This document shows, piece after piece, positions 37,551-46,580 of a stretch of 64,000 nt of DNA. This DNA is from Brevibacillus brevis. Lineage in GTDB: Bacteria; Bacillota; Bacilli; Brevibacillales; Brevibacillaceae. The stretch spans positions 1,995,501 through 2,059,500 of the forward strand of contig NZ_CP041767.1 in NCBI RefSeq assembly GCF_022026395.1, read 5' to 3'. Position 1 is the stretch's first letter. Each line of letters starts with the position of its first letter. A model generated the notes under the pieces. That model saw only the letters and a program-made list of their open reading frames with translations, did no database searches and was not told where the DNA came from. The translations under genes were made by a program, and so were the position numbers.

Positions 37551-39377
37551 ATGCAGCTGGATCGACGAATCAAAAGACGTCACTTTCTTGTATTGCTATC
37601 CATGTCGTTGTTATGGCTCGGTTTGATCGTGCGCTTGTGGTGGATTCAACTCGGATCGCCCCATCGGTTTTCTCGGCATGGCGTTGATTTGGTAAAGGCA
37701 GCAGTAAAGCAAAGACAGCAAAGCATTGTACTGCATAGCGGTCGTGGCGATATCGTGGATCGGAATGGGTACGCCTTTACCGGAGAAGAGCATCTCGCCT
37801 TGATTTTGTTCCCGTTGGCGCGTGGGAGCCTGCAAGGAACAGATGGCTTGCAGCGGGTGGCACAAATAACCGGAGAATCCAAGGAACGGTTGTCGGAGAC
37901 CATGGAAAAGGCGAAAGCACCGCTGCTCATGCGAGAGGCGTCCGGCAAGCTGGTGATGCTCACCGAGCGGCAGGCCGAGGAAATCAATGCCCTTGCCATC
38001 CCGGGAGTTGTGGCATTGGCGGTGACAGAGAGATACCGAGCTGATGAGGTAGCCAAGCATTTGATTGGTTTTATCCATAAAAATCCCGATATGGTGCAAA
38101 AGCTGTATCCAGATGAATGGACCAGCGGCAAAATGAATGCCGAGAGCACGCTGGGGGCATCGGGTCTGGAGCGAAGCTTTGATCGGTTCTTACAGGGGGT
38201 AGAGCCGTCTGTCTTGTCCTATTACGTAGATGGGCACGGACAACCGCTCCGAGGACTGGATATTCGCTATACAAAACAGTCGAATCAATACTATCCGCTT
38301 TCATTAACGACGACCTTGGATGCAGCAATCCAGAGAAGCATGGAAGCAGCAGCCGATCAAGTAGGTCTCAAAGAGGGCAGTATCGTCGTTTTGGACGTAC
38401 AAACAGCCGACGTTCTTGCAGCTGTGAGTCGCCCTACCTATGATCAAACAAATGTCACGGGAAACACGAGCGATTGGAAGAATCGCGCGTTCAAACAACT
38501 CCCGCCTGGTTCTGTCTATAAAACAGTGGTTGCGGCAGCAGCCCTGGCGGAAGGAATCGTTTCGCCCATTGACCGTTTTACATGTACAGGGGAGTACGGG
38601 AAGTATCAATTCTCCTGCTGGAAAAAAGAAGGTCACGGCAGTGTGACATTGGAAGAAGCGTATGCCCAATCCTGCAACATTGCGATTGCCCATATCGCCA
38701 AGATGGTAGGCGGAGAAAAGTTGGAGGAATATGCAAAAAAGCTGGGCTTGACCACTCAAGTGGGGCATGTTACTCCCAATCTGTATAAACTCAAAAACTT
38801 CAAGCAGTTGGATGGTGAAGAGCCGGGTAGAGTCTTTGCAGAGGGGATATCCCGCGACGATGAAGGCGTCCTGATTCAAAGCGCCATCGGTCAGCGGGAT
38901 GTACGCATTACCCCCTTGCAAGCAGCCAATATGATGGTAACGATTTTGCGTGGCGGGCAAAGCTCTCAAGTACGACTGGTAAAGGAGATCGCATACCGAA
39001 ATGGTCAGTCGTTCCATACATTTCCCCAGCAGGAGCTCTCTTTGGACGGAATTGACTACGTCACAGCCAACAAATTGCGAAAAATGATGCGTAAAGTTGT
39101 CACAGAGGGAACAGGACAGATGCTCATGAATTCCGCTTGGCAGGTGGCAGGCAAAAGCGGGACTGCGCAAATCGGGGATGCGAATGGAAACAATCATCTG
39201 TGGTTTCTCGGGTATGCTCCGTTAGAAGAGCCGCGCTACGCCATTTGTGTCGTGGCAGAAAATCAGCCGAGTTGGGGAAAAAACCAGGCTATGGAGCTTT
39301 TTCACCGGGTTGTCGCTGAGCTTGCCGATCATACAGCTCAATCTTCCCAACCTCGCGAAGAGTATTTCCGAGGATGA
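37551..39377 (+). CDS. Class B penicillin-binding protein (PbpI/YrrR-like)
   Basis: ATG 37551 has AGGGAGG eight bases upstream. The 608-residue protein has a basic N-terminus and one membrane anchor (about residues 11-28), a dimerisation domain with a RGDIVDRNG-type motif (GRGDIVDRNGYAF), and a transpeptidase domain with SVYK near residue 320, SCN near residue 373 and KSGTAQ near residue 533. It cross-links peptidoglycan. B. subtilis pbpI (yrrR) has the same position after udk and greA; greA is absent here. Its 3' end overlaps the convergent JAMM gene by 89 bp. Confidence 0.9.
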   Translation: MQLDRRIKRRHFLVLLSMSLLWLGLIVRLWWIQLGSPHRFSRHGVDLVKAAVKQRQQSIVLHSGRGDIVDRNGYAFTGEEHLALILFPLARGSLQGTDGLQRVAQITGESKERLSETMEKAKAPLLMREASGKLVMLTERQAEEINALAIPGVVALAVTERYRADEVAKHLIGFIHKNPDMVQKLYPDEWTSGKMNAESTLGASGLERSFDRFLQGVEPSVLSYYVDGHGQPLRGLDIRYTKQSNQYYPLSLTTTLDAAIQRSMEAAADQVGLKEGSIVVLDVQTADVLAAVSRPTYDQTNVTGNTSDWKNRAFKQLPPGSVYKTVVAAAALAEGIVSPIDRFTCTGEYGKYQFSCWKKEGHGSVTLEEAYAQSCNIAIAHIAKMVGGEKLEEYAKKLGLTTQVGHVTPNLYKLKNFKQLDGEEPGRVFAEGISRDDEGVLIQSAIGQRDVRITPLQAANMMVTILRGGQSSQVRLVKEIAYRNGQSFHTFPQQELSLDGIDYVTANKLRKMMRKVVTEGTGQMLMNSAWQVAGKSGTAQIGDANGNNHLWFLGYAPLEEPRYAICVVAENQPSWGKNQAMELFHRVVAELADHTAQSSQPREEYFRG

Positions 39378-39780
39378 ATCCTCTTGCGTTAATTTGATTG
39401 TTTTTACCTAGTCCAACGATCAGCATGAGGGGAGAGGAGGACATGTACATGGATTGTGACGCTTTTGACCAAATGGTTCTCTTATCACCTTTGCTGGGAG
39501 ATAGGCGCTTTACCGTATGGCTATGCCAATCACCAATGTATTTCCATTGTCGATGCCTGCTTAATTTGCGGACGAGCTTTTTGAGATGTATGTCATCGAA
39601 AAATATAGAATGTGGCTGGTGAATCGCATTTGGGCCTGGTTCACTTGCATACGTTACGACCCATCTATCCTCTCCAAGTGGGTATCCCATCATGATCCCT
39701 CCTGTTTCCAGCGAGGGTTTTTTTCGTACGGCCTGCTCAATTTGTTTCCACGCTTTTGGTGTGATGTACAGCGTCGTCAT
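39289..39780 (-). CDS. JAMM/MPN-domain metalloprotease-like protein (Prok-JAB)
   Basis: ATG 39780 follows AAGGAGGGA at ten bases. The 163-residue protein is essentially one MPN domain. It has the complete JAMM motif: E25 in SLETGGIMMG, then H86 and H88 in WHSHT, S96 and D99 in SPSKGD, exactly the HxHx7SxxD spacing. This predicts a zinc isopeptidase or peptidase, as in Rad51-like deubiquitinases and bacterial sulfur-carrier-cleaving JAB proteins. No ubiquitin-like or E1-like partner is adjacent. Its last 89 bp overlap the convergent PBP gene. Confidence 0.85.
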   Translation of the reverse strand: MTTLYITPKAWKQIEQAVRKKPSLETGGIMMGYPLGEDRWVVTYASEPGPNAIHQPHSIFFDDIHLKKLVRKLSRHRQWKYIGDWHSHTVKRLSPSKGDKRTIWSKASQSMYMSSSPLMLIVGLGKNNQINARGFILGNTLREVGKIELYDRQAQRQPGEKAP

Positions 39781-39890
39781 GAGACATTCGTCCCTCCTTG
39801 ATAAAACCACTGACATTTGCTTGATATCATATGTACGCGAATAGTGAAATGTCCCGGCGCCAGCAAAGTTAGGAATTGTCGAAAAAAGGA

Positions 39891-39919
39891 TTGTAACTCA
39901 CCTTCTTCCTTTCTATAAT
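39891..39919 (+). promoter_or_regulatory. Promoter of the HD-GYP gene
   Basis: TTGTAA (39891-39896) and TATAAT (39914-39919) with 17-bp spacing; transcription would start just before a palindromic repeat. Confidence 0.7.
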
Positions 39920-39935
39920 TTGAGTAAAAGTGTGA

Positions 39936-39967
39936 GTTCAAAAAGTCGGCTTTTTGAACAACCTCTA
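39936..39967 (-). repeat. Palindromic relic of the 21944 repeat family
   Basis: A perfect stem GTTCAAAAAG / CTTTTTGAAC with loop TCGG (39936-39959) plus the flank AACCTCT matches the outer ends of the element at 21944-22067 joined without its middle. It lies in the 5' leader of the HD-GYP gene and could fold as an RNA hairpin. Confidence 0.7.
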
Positions 39968-39996
39968 AAAAGACGGAGACTGGAAAGGTTGATTGT

Positions 39997-41061
39997 ATGC
40001 CTTTGGCACCTGTTGATCTCTCACTGATTGGGCAAGTATTAGCGGTTGATTTGTACACCGAACAAGGAATATTGCTGCTGGGACAAAACACGACGATTAC
40101 GCCTGCCCATGTGATCCTATTGCAAAAGCAACGAGTCCGTGAGGTTGATATCATACAGAGTCTTACAGAGGGAACTGGTGAGGAAGTTACTTCTCAACTA
40201 TTCCAACTAGAGGCAGATTCTGAGACCGTTGCAGCTTATGTACAAGCCCTCGACAAAACGAGACTACTCTTCGATGAACTGACAGTTGGCGGGGCACCAA
40301 GTCTTGATCATTTTTCCAACATCTTTTTTGATGTAGCAGAAAAATCGAGGAAGCATTTGGGGTTGTTCCGGAACTTGTACGTACTGGAAGGAGCAGACAG
40401 CTATACATACCGCCATTCATTAAATGTAGGCATTCTCTGCTCGCTCATTGCTCGCTTGATGAAATGGGATGAAGAGCGAGTAGCATTCATGGGGACAGCC
40501 GGATTTTTGCATGACATTGGGAAAATGAGGGTACCTAAGGAAATATTGCTGAAGCCAGGCAAGCTAAGTGAAGAGGAATTTGCGATCATGAAGAAGCATA
40601 CCGTTTTCGGCTATGAGATGATCCGTGAGATGAAGGGTGGATCTGAGCTGTTGGCCTTGTGTGCCTTGCTGCATCACGAGCGACTCGACGGGTCTGGCTA
40701 TCCGGAGCAAAGAAAAGGCGATAGCATACCAATCGAATGTCAGGTGCTCGCCGTTGCCGACATGTTTGATGCGATCTGTTCTGATCGTGTGTACAAAGGA
40801 AGGTCGTCCCCATTCGAGGCGGCACAGCTCCTCTGGAAGGAAGCATGTAACGGAACGTTGAACGTGGAGATCGTTGCGCAGTTTGTCCGCTACATTGCTT
40901 TGCTGTACGTAGGGGCAAAGGCGAGATTGAGTAGCGGGGAAGAAGTCGAAGTAATTCTTATTCATCAAGATGAACCGATGCGTCCATTGGTAAGAAGAAT
41001 GGGTGAATTCCTCGATTTGCGGCATGATCGCAAGCTGACGATTGAAAAAATGATTGGATAG
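39997..41061 (+). CDS. HD-GYP domain protein, probable c-di-GMP phosphodiesterase
   Basis: A 354-residue soluble protein. An N-terminal part of about 130 residues lacks a recognisable domain. The HD-GYP domain has HRHSLNVG near residue 140, HDIGKMRVP near residue 172, HHERLDGSGYP near residue 225 and the DMFDAICSDR segment. The HHE and GYP motifs are intact, so hydrolysis of cyclic di-GMP is likely. A stem-loop follows the gene. Confidence 0.9.
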   Translation: MPLAPVDLSLIGQVLAVDLYTEQGILLLGQNTTITPAHVILLQKQRVREVDIIQSLTEGTGEEVTSQLFQLEADSETVAAYVQALDKTRLLFDELTVGGAPSLDHFSNIFFDVAEKSRKHLGLFRNLYVLEGADSYTYRHSLNVGILCSLIARLMKWDEERVAFMGTAGFLHDIGKMRVPKEILLKPGKLSEEEFAIMKKHTVFGYEMIREMKGGSELLALCALLHHERLDGSGYPEQRKGDSIPIECQVLAVADMFDAICSDRVYKGRSSPFEAAQLLWKEACNGTLNVEIVAQFVRYIALLYVGAKARLSSGEEVEVILIHQDEPMRPLVRRMGEFLDLRHDRKLTIEKMIG

Positions 41062-41081
41062 AAAATCGATGCGAAAAAGAT

Positions 41082-41116
41082 GAAACCGCTCTTGAAAAAT
41101 GAGAGCGGTTTCATTG
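41082..41116 (+). terminator. Probable terminator after the HD-GYP gene
   Basis: Stem GAAACCGCTC / GAGCGGTTTC with only a weak T tract. Confidence 0.6.
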
Positions 41117-41250
41117 TTGCTGATCTGTGAACGATCGTCGGGAAAGCTCGATCAGCCTGGCAGATTGTGACACAATGATAGAGTATCTGGTAGTCTAAGA
41201 AACGAAAAGAAACGTGTCGTGCGAATGCTCGAAACGCAAGGAGGAAACAC

Positions 41251-41817
41251 ATGATACGCAAAGCGGAACCCACAGATGCAGCTTTTGCTGCGCCCTTAAT
41301 TTATGATGCCATTGGAGATATCGCGCATACGTTGACAGGTGCGACGGAGGCAGGGGAAGCGATTCGCATGATGGAGGAGTTTTTTGCGAAGGAAAATAAC
41401 CGACTGAGCTACGAAAACGCGGTGATTGCCATGGATGGAGATGTACCGGTAGGCCTGGCGCTCTTTTATCATGGGAGCCAAACAGAGGTGCTTGATCGTC
41501 CCTTCGTTGAGCATGTCCAACGTTTGACTGGCGAGACGATTACGCTTGTAAAAGAAGCAAAGGATGACGAATTTTATTTGGATTCTGTCGCGGTTGATTC
41601 CTCATGCAGAGGGAAGGGGATCGGATCACTTCTATTGGATGCTTTTGAAAAAGAAGCAATTCAGCGCGGGCATGACCGAATCGCTTTGCTCGTTGACGAG
41701 GAAAAACCGCGTGCGCGCAAGCTGTATGAATCGCTCGGCTATCGTGAGGATGGGACAGTGATCGTAAGCGGCCATAAATTGAGCCATATGGTGAAGGACA
41801 TTTCGGAAAAGGCGTAA
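41251..41817 (+). CDS. GNAT-family N-acetyltransferase
   Basis: ATG 41251 follows AAGGAGG. The 188-residue protein begins MIRKAEPTDAAFAAPLIYDAI and has the acetyl-CoA loop SSCRGKGIGSLLLDAF near residue 120 and ARKLYESLGYREDG near residue 155, all standard GNAT features. Its substrate cannot be read from sequence. It stands alone between terminators. Confidence 0.88.
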   Translation: MIRKAEPTDAAFAAPLIYDAIGDIAHTLTGATEAGEAIRMMEEFFAKENNRLSYENAVIAMDGDVPVGLALFYHGSQTEVLDRPFVEHVQRLTGETITLVKEAKDDEFYLDSVAVDSSCRGKGIGSLLLDAFEKEAIQRGHDRIALLVDEEKPRARKLYESLGYREDGTVIVSGHKLSHMVKDISEKA

Positions 41818-41849
41818 GAAGACCTCTATCGAGGCTTGATACAAGAACC

Positions 41850-41901
41850 AAAAACGTTTCCCATTGGACATAGAGCTTAAAGTCCGAGGGAAACGTTTTT
41901 C
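41850..41901. terminator. Bidirectional terminator
   Basis: Perfect 13-bp stem AAAAACGTTTCCC / GGGAAACGTTTTT, between the GNAT gene and the convergent DUF1266 gene. Confidence 0.85.
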
Positions 41902-41907
41902 GTAAGC

Positions 41908-42627
41908 TTAACTGCTAAAAGAAGGCACGCTTTGTACTTGGGGTGAGGGCAGGTAAGGTGTGAGATCAAACTTCCAGTCAAATTCACGGATGGGACTGTA
42001 CTTACCCGTCAGGAGCTTCAAAATATGAGCTTCGGTTGCTTTACTCGTGTTTTTAGACGCGCCTGCTTCATCGTATAGATTGCCACATGCATAGGCAAAT
42101 AAATACTCTTCCCAACTTGAATAAGCGAGTTGGATTCGCTTGGCTACGTCCAGCATGCCTTCTACGGCATCTGCCTTGGGAAGGTAGGACTGTTGGGCGC
42201 CTGCTTTGCAAATAATGAGATACCAGGCATAATCAAACGCGGCAATGCCGGCATGTGGGAGTCTGTTCATGTACGCGTACACGATCAACTGCCGGGCTGA
42301 CTCCATATCCCCTTTTTTTAAGGACGCGATGTAGTTGGAGCGATTGGCAGCGCTTAGTGCAGATAATACGTGGCGATGCCGATCAAATTCAATTCTTCGC
42401 CCATGCTCTAAAAACCAAGTTAAGCGCTCTTTCGTTTTCACGGCGTCCCCCGTATCCCATCTGTTATCAATACGAAGCCGCAAAAACGTATCGCGCAGGC
42501 GGTTGTATTCGTGGATGGCCAAATAATAGGCGAGCCGCTTCTGATTTAGGCAAACAGAGGAGAGAGCATGCAAGTAGCGGCTTAACTTTGGGTCGATCTC
42601 TTTTTCGTTTTCTGCTTCTTTTGTCAT
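41908..42627 (-). CDS. DUF1266 protein
   Basis: A 239-residue soluble protein. The middle and end carry the DUF1266 pattern: WDTGDAVKTKERLTWFL near residue 58, AAFDYAWYLIICKAG near residue 135 and AYSSWEEYLFAYACGNLYD near residue 175. DUF1266 has no known activity. In E. coli two DUF1266 genes (ybeR, ybeU) sit beside the J-protein genes djlB and djlC and the Hsp70 gene hscC. Here the gene follows J and hscC homologues by 20 bp with AAAGGAGG in the gap, so it is the third gene of that operon. Confidence 0.75.
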   Translation of the reverse strand: MTKEAENEKEIDPKLSRYLHALSSVCLNQKRLAYYLAIHEYNRLRDTFLRLRIDNRWDTGDAVKTKERLTWFLEHGRRIEFDRHRHVLSALSAANRSNYIASLKKGDMESARQLIVYAYMNRLPHAGIAAFDYAWYLIICKAGAQQSYLPKADAVEGMLDVAKRIQLAYSSWEEYLFAYACGNLYDEAGASKNTSKATEAHILKLLTGKYSPIREFDWKFDLTPYLPSPQVQSVPSFSS

Positions 42628-42647
42628 GGAAGTCGTCTCTGCCTCCT

Positions 42648-44696
42648 TTAGTGGAATGTCAATGCTTTGCGAGTTTTGGGAATCTCACGAATGATGCGGA
42701 TGTAATACAACATGGAAATCATCGCGAGAATGCCCAGAAGCCATGATCCCGTCCATCCTTTTTCCTCCAAGTCAGGCTTGGCATTGATATACATATCAGT
42801 CAAAAGAATCGACTGGTAGGGGTGCTTTCGTTTTTCCAAAGCATTCACAATGACAGGCAACATCTCCCCATCCGGTATCGCCTTCAGCGTGCCTCGTATC
42901 GTTATGGATTGCTTGTCATGAATTTCCTTGGCATGGTCGTAGTCCGTAATGACAATGATCGCTTGTTGATCCAGATAACCTATATTTACATAGCCTGTCT
43001 CAGAATTTAACAGATCTCGCTCTTCGGCTTTGGCGGCAGGAATGAACTCAGCTTTTGGCTCGGGATGCTTCTCTGTGTCATAGACGCGGAGCAAATTGAT
43101 ATAAGATGCTTTGGTCAATGTAAACTCCACCTGGTAGCCAAGGGGAGTTTGTTTCAACTCATCCATCGTCTTCAATTGGACAGGATTATATTTATTGACT
43201 AAGGAGTCAAACATCTGCTCTGAAGTCATCTCCAGCTTCATGGATACGACAGCAAACATAGCGTAATGGAGCAGAAGGAGAAAAATAATCGTCCAAATGT
43301 TACGTCTCGTGTAGAGGGCAAAAAATTGCTTGAACCTTGCTACCTTGCCAGGAAGCCCGAGGGCTTTCAACGTTTTTCTTCTAGCGGCTTTGGCTTGCTT
43401 GTTCACAGCCGGTTCGGACCTCTTGTTAAACGGAGAATGTATTTGCGTCAGGCATATCTTTGCGTCGATATCGGAGGGATTATGCGAAAGCATCTCCTGA
43501 AAAACCACTTGAGCCTTCTCCCATTCGCCCAGCTGAAGATAACCTTTCCCTAGCAAGCTGCGAGCGTCCCAAAGTTCTGGCATGCGAGTGAGGATTTCCT
43601 CGCAATCTTTGATCGCATCGGCGGCGTCTCCCTTTTCGAGGAAAAGTCGGGCTCGGCACAAATACGCATCGATGTTATTTGGGTCAAGACGTATCAATTG
43701 ATCAAAGGTATGAAAGGCTCGATTCTTATTTCCGGTTCGCAAAAAATATTCGCCCTGTAAACGGATCAAATCGGGGTCAAGCGCGTACAGAGCATGTGCT
43801 TTTGCCAAATAGTTCTGAGCCGATTCGCAATCATTCTCCATGAGGGCAAATAACGCATCGCTGCGCCATTCTAGAAACGCTTCAATATCCAAATCATCGC
43901 GATTCTCAAAAGAGTGGTAACGCAGCGTAAAGGTCTGATTGAGCTGGCCGTTCAGGTATGCGACAAAACGTCCTGAGAGCTGACTTGCGAGCTTTTCCGA
44001 TTTCTCCCGCCATTGGAAATGGGAATCAAGCAACTTCCACACCTCATGAGGCAAGTGATAGTGTTCTTCTAAAAAGTGGAGAAATCGCGTATCGATGAGT
44101 TGATGGCAGCCGACATTCCACATCGCTTCGTCATTCAGCAACTCACGCCAGTTTTCAAGCTGGATACGTTCGTGATAGTTGTCGTACAACATTTGCGTAC
44201 GGCGGAAAAAACGCTCCACCATATCATAGGGGTTCATGGAGCGTTCGGAATGATCGTAGCTCTCCGTGAAATCGTACCGCTTGGGAATAGGAGTTTCTTC
44301 TACAGAGACTACTTCTTGCGTTGTTTCCTCTAAAAACCTGTCAAACAGTGTGAGCCGCTGCGGTGGATCGTAGGTAGGCTGCTCTTCTTCTGCTGGTTTC
44401 GAATGCAACAGCTCATATTGTCGTCTCGGCGGCTGGAGGTGAATCGTCTCTTCTTGCGATTCATGATTTTCCTCACTATCCAGCTGTCTTTTTTCAGGTA
44501 GGGGCGTTTCTTCGATCCTGCGATTCCGCTTGTCATTGCCCGTGAACTTCAGGGCGAGGTCGTATGCCTCTCGCAATCGCTGAAATCCTTCAGGATCAAC
44601 TTCCGGATTGTGCACCTTCAACTTTTTGGCATAAGCCTTTTTTATCTGGGCAGGATTGTCCGTCGGTTCAATCCCGAGAATCTCCCAAATCCCCAT
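42648..44696 (-). CDS. Membrane-anchored J-domain/TPR protein (DjlB/DjlC-like)
   Basis: A 682-residue protein. The N-terminal ~55 residues are a J-like domain (IWEILGIEPTDNPAQIKKAY), but the HPD motif is replaced by HNPE at residues 29-32, as in divergent DjlC-type domains ending DPEGFQRLREAYD. TPR-like repeats occupy about residues 290-420, a transmembrane helix is near 471-490, an extracytoplasmic part follows and a second helix lies near 652-670. It is probably the co-chaperone of the upstream HscC homologue: its ATG shares one base with the hscC stop codon (TAATG), implying translational coupling. Confidence 0.8.
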   Translation of the reverse strand: MGIWEILGIEPTDNPAQIKKAYAKKLKVHNPEVDPEGFQRLREAYDLALKFTGNDKRNRRIEETPLPEKRQLDSEENHESQEETIHLQPPRRQYELLHSKPAEEEQPTYDPPQRLTLFDRFLEETTQEVVSVEETPIPKRYDFTESYDHSERSMNPYDMVERFFRRTQMLYDNYHERIQLENWRELLNDEAMWNVGCHQLIDTRFLHFLEEHYHLPHEVWKLLDSHFQWREKSEKLASQLSGRFVAYLNGQLNQTFTLRYHSFENRDDLDIEAFLEWRSDALFALMENDCESAQNYLAKAHALYALDPDLIRLQGEYFLRTGNKNRAFHTFDQLIRLDPNNIDAYLCRARLFLEKGDAADAIKDCEEILTRMPELWDARSLLGKGYLQLGEWEKAQVVFQEMLSHNPSDIDAKICLTQIHSPFNKRSEPAVNKQAKAARRKTLKALGLPGKVARFKQFFALYTRRNIWTIIFLLLLHYAMFAVVSMKLEMTSEQMFDSLVNKYNPVQLKTMDELKQTPLGYQVEFTLTKASYINLLRVYDTEKHPEPKAEFIPAAKAEERDLLNSETGYVNIGYLDQQAIIVITDYDHAKEIHDKQSITIRGTLKAIPDGEMLPVIVNALEKRKHPYQSILLTDMYINAKPDLEEKGWTGSWLLGILAMISMLYYIRIIREIPKTRKALTFH

Positions 44697-46396
44697 TAAT
44701 ACTCATTCCACCCTTCAAACATGTCCAGCTGTTGCTTCAATTCTTCTGCTGCTTTGGCAATGTCTCTATCATTTTGGGTGGACAGGACACTTTCAAATCG
44801 GCGTAAGCAATTCGCAATGATCATACGGTTTTCGCCCAACGCTTCTTCATACATACGCTCGCCTTTTGCCAGAAGCAATCGATTTTCGGTTCGTTCCCTG
44901 GGGTGGATCTTAATGTTTTGGAGGGCTTGAAAACGCTCCTCAATTTCTTTTGGTGAAAGGCTGCCCGGGTTTTTTTCGATGACGGCCTTGGTTTTGACCC
45001 CTGTAGATACGACAGTCACTTCGACTTCGAGAATCCCGTTGATATCATATGTATAACGAACATCGATAGACTCCTCGCCCTTTTTGGCAGGGGGAACTTT
45101 TACATCCAGTTCGCCAAGTTTGAGGTTATGTTCGACCCGTCGGCTTTCGCCTTGATACACGTCAACGAGAATGGAGCGTTGATAATCGAGAACGGTGTAT
45201 AACCGTTCTACCCGGCTGACCGGGATTGGCGTATTGCGCTCGATGATCGGAAAGAAGTAGCCATCCTCGTGTTTGCCGTTTGCCATGGTTTGTACAATAC
45301 CCGTACCGAGTGTGTATGGGCAAACATCTGTTAAAACTAGCTCGTTTAACGCCTCGTTGCGTTCCTTGAGTGCTGCTTGAATCGCTGTTCCCAATGCAAC
45401 AGCCTCATCGGGATTAATATGGGAATAGGGCAGTCGCCCAAATATTTTGCTTACGATGGACTTGATAAGCGGCATCCGCGTCGCACCACCAATAAGCACG
45501 ATTGCGTCCAATTCCCGAGGTGAGATGGAGGCGTCTCTCAAAGCGCGCTCGATTGGCTGACGCAGTCGTTGCAGCAGGGGAAACGCGAGATCTTCCAGCT
45601 GATTCCGGCTGAGAGTCGATTCAACCAGCTCTCCCTGGATATTGACACTCATTTTCCCTTCTTGGTCCACAAACAAGGCACGCTTGCACAACTCAGCTTG
45701 TTTGTGAATGGACGAACGCGCTTTACTGTCCAGCGTGTTGATATCGAGTCGATGGGCTTCTATGAAATAAGAGGCGATCAGATCGGTAAAGTCTTCGCCG
45801 CCCAAAAAGTTGTCTCCAGCGATTGATTTTACTTCCATCACACCTTCGAACATTTCCAAAATAGAAACGTCAAACGTTCCGCCACCTAAATCGAATACGA
45901 GGAATTGTGTCTCCGATTCCTCCTGATGGAGCCCATATGAGATCGCGGCAGCAGTCGGTTCGCTGATTAAGCGCTCCACTTTTAGTCCAGCAAGCTCTGC
46001 TGCTCGCTTGGTTGCTTTGCGTTGTGTGTCGTTGAAATAGGCAGGCACACTGATAACCGCTTCGTGAACGGGATGCCCTAAATGAGCCTCTGCATCCGCC
46101 TTCAAAGATTTAATCACAAAGGAGGAAAGATCTTCGGCAGAAAAGGAATATCTCCCCAGTTGGTATCTTTTTTCTGTCCCCATAAACCGTTTGAAGGTAG
46201 AAGCTGTTCGATCTGGGTGAGTCAAGAGACGCTCTCTGGCGATTTTTCCAATCAAGATCTCGCCATTCTCATCGACGCTGACAACAGAAGGAGTCAGTGT
46301 TTCTCCGAGCGCGTTTGGAATGAGCACGGGTCCATTTTCAGTCCAGTAGGCCACCAGACTGTTCGTCGTGCCCAAATCAATTCCTATGGTGGTCAT
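44696..46396 (-). CDS. hscC: HscC-type Hsp70 chaperone
   Basis: A 566-residue Hsp70, shorter than DnaK (about 610) and close to E. coli HscC (about 556). The ATPase domain has IDLGTTNSLVAYW at the start, FDLGGGTFDVSILE near residue 175 and VLIGGATRMPLIKS near residue 300. The substrate domain contains NTPIPVSR near 385, and the C-terminal lid is short without the EEVD-like or acidic tail of DnaK. The partner J-protein is encoded next. The operon is distinct from the main dnaK locus, so a specialised client is likely. Confidence 0.88.
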   Translation of the reverse strand: MTTIGIDLGTTNSLVAYWTENGPVLIPNALGETLTPSVVSVDENGEILIGKIARERLLTHPDRTASTFKRFMGTEKRYQLGRYSFSAEDLSSFVIKSLKADAEAHLGHPVHEAVISVPAYFNDTQRKATKRAAELAGLKVERLISEPTAAAISYGLHQEESETQFLVFDLGGGTFDVSILEMFEGVMEVKSIAGDNFLGGEDFTDLIASYFIEAHRLDINTLDSKARSSIHKQAELCKRALFVDQEGKMSVNIQGELVESTLSRNQLEDLAFPLLQRLRQPIERALRDASISPRELDAIVLIGGATRMPLIKSIVSKIFGRLPYSHINPDEAVALGTAIQAALKERNEALNELVLTDVCPYTLGTGIVQTMANGKHEDGYFFPIIERNTPIPVSRVERLYTVLDYQRSILVDVYQGESRRVEHNLKLGELDVKVPPAKKGEESIDVRYTYDINGILEVEVTVVSTGVKTKAVIEKNPGSLSPKEIEERFQALQNIKIHPRERTENRLLLAKGERMYEEALGENRMIIANCLRRFESVLSTQNDRDIAKAAEELKQQLDMFEGWNEY

Positions 46397-46580
46397 CAGC
46401 TAGGTCCTCATTTCCGAGTTTTTTCTACTAATATCGGCAAAAATAGTTACTTTGTAGATAATTTTACCATGAAAAAAATGGATATAATTGGTGCTTTAGT
46501 AGGATATGAAATCGAATTTTAGATAACGAAAATAGATATAGAATTCCTAAGATAGAAAACGACAGACGAGAGAGGTCGTT
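46397..46580. promoter_or_regulatory. Divergent intergenic region hscC / SMI1
   Basis: This AT-rich 184-bp gap must hold promoters for both directions. A TATAAT is present on the + strand near 46481 without a convincing -35. No strong CIRCE-like inverted repeat is visible, so the hscC operon is not obviously an HrcA heat-shock target. Confidence 0.4.
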
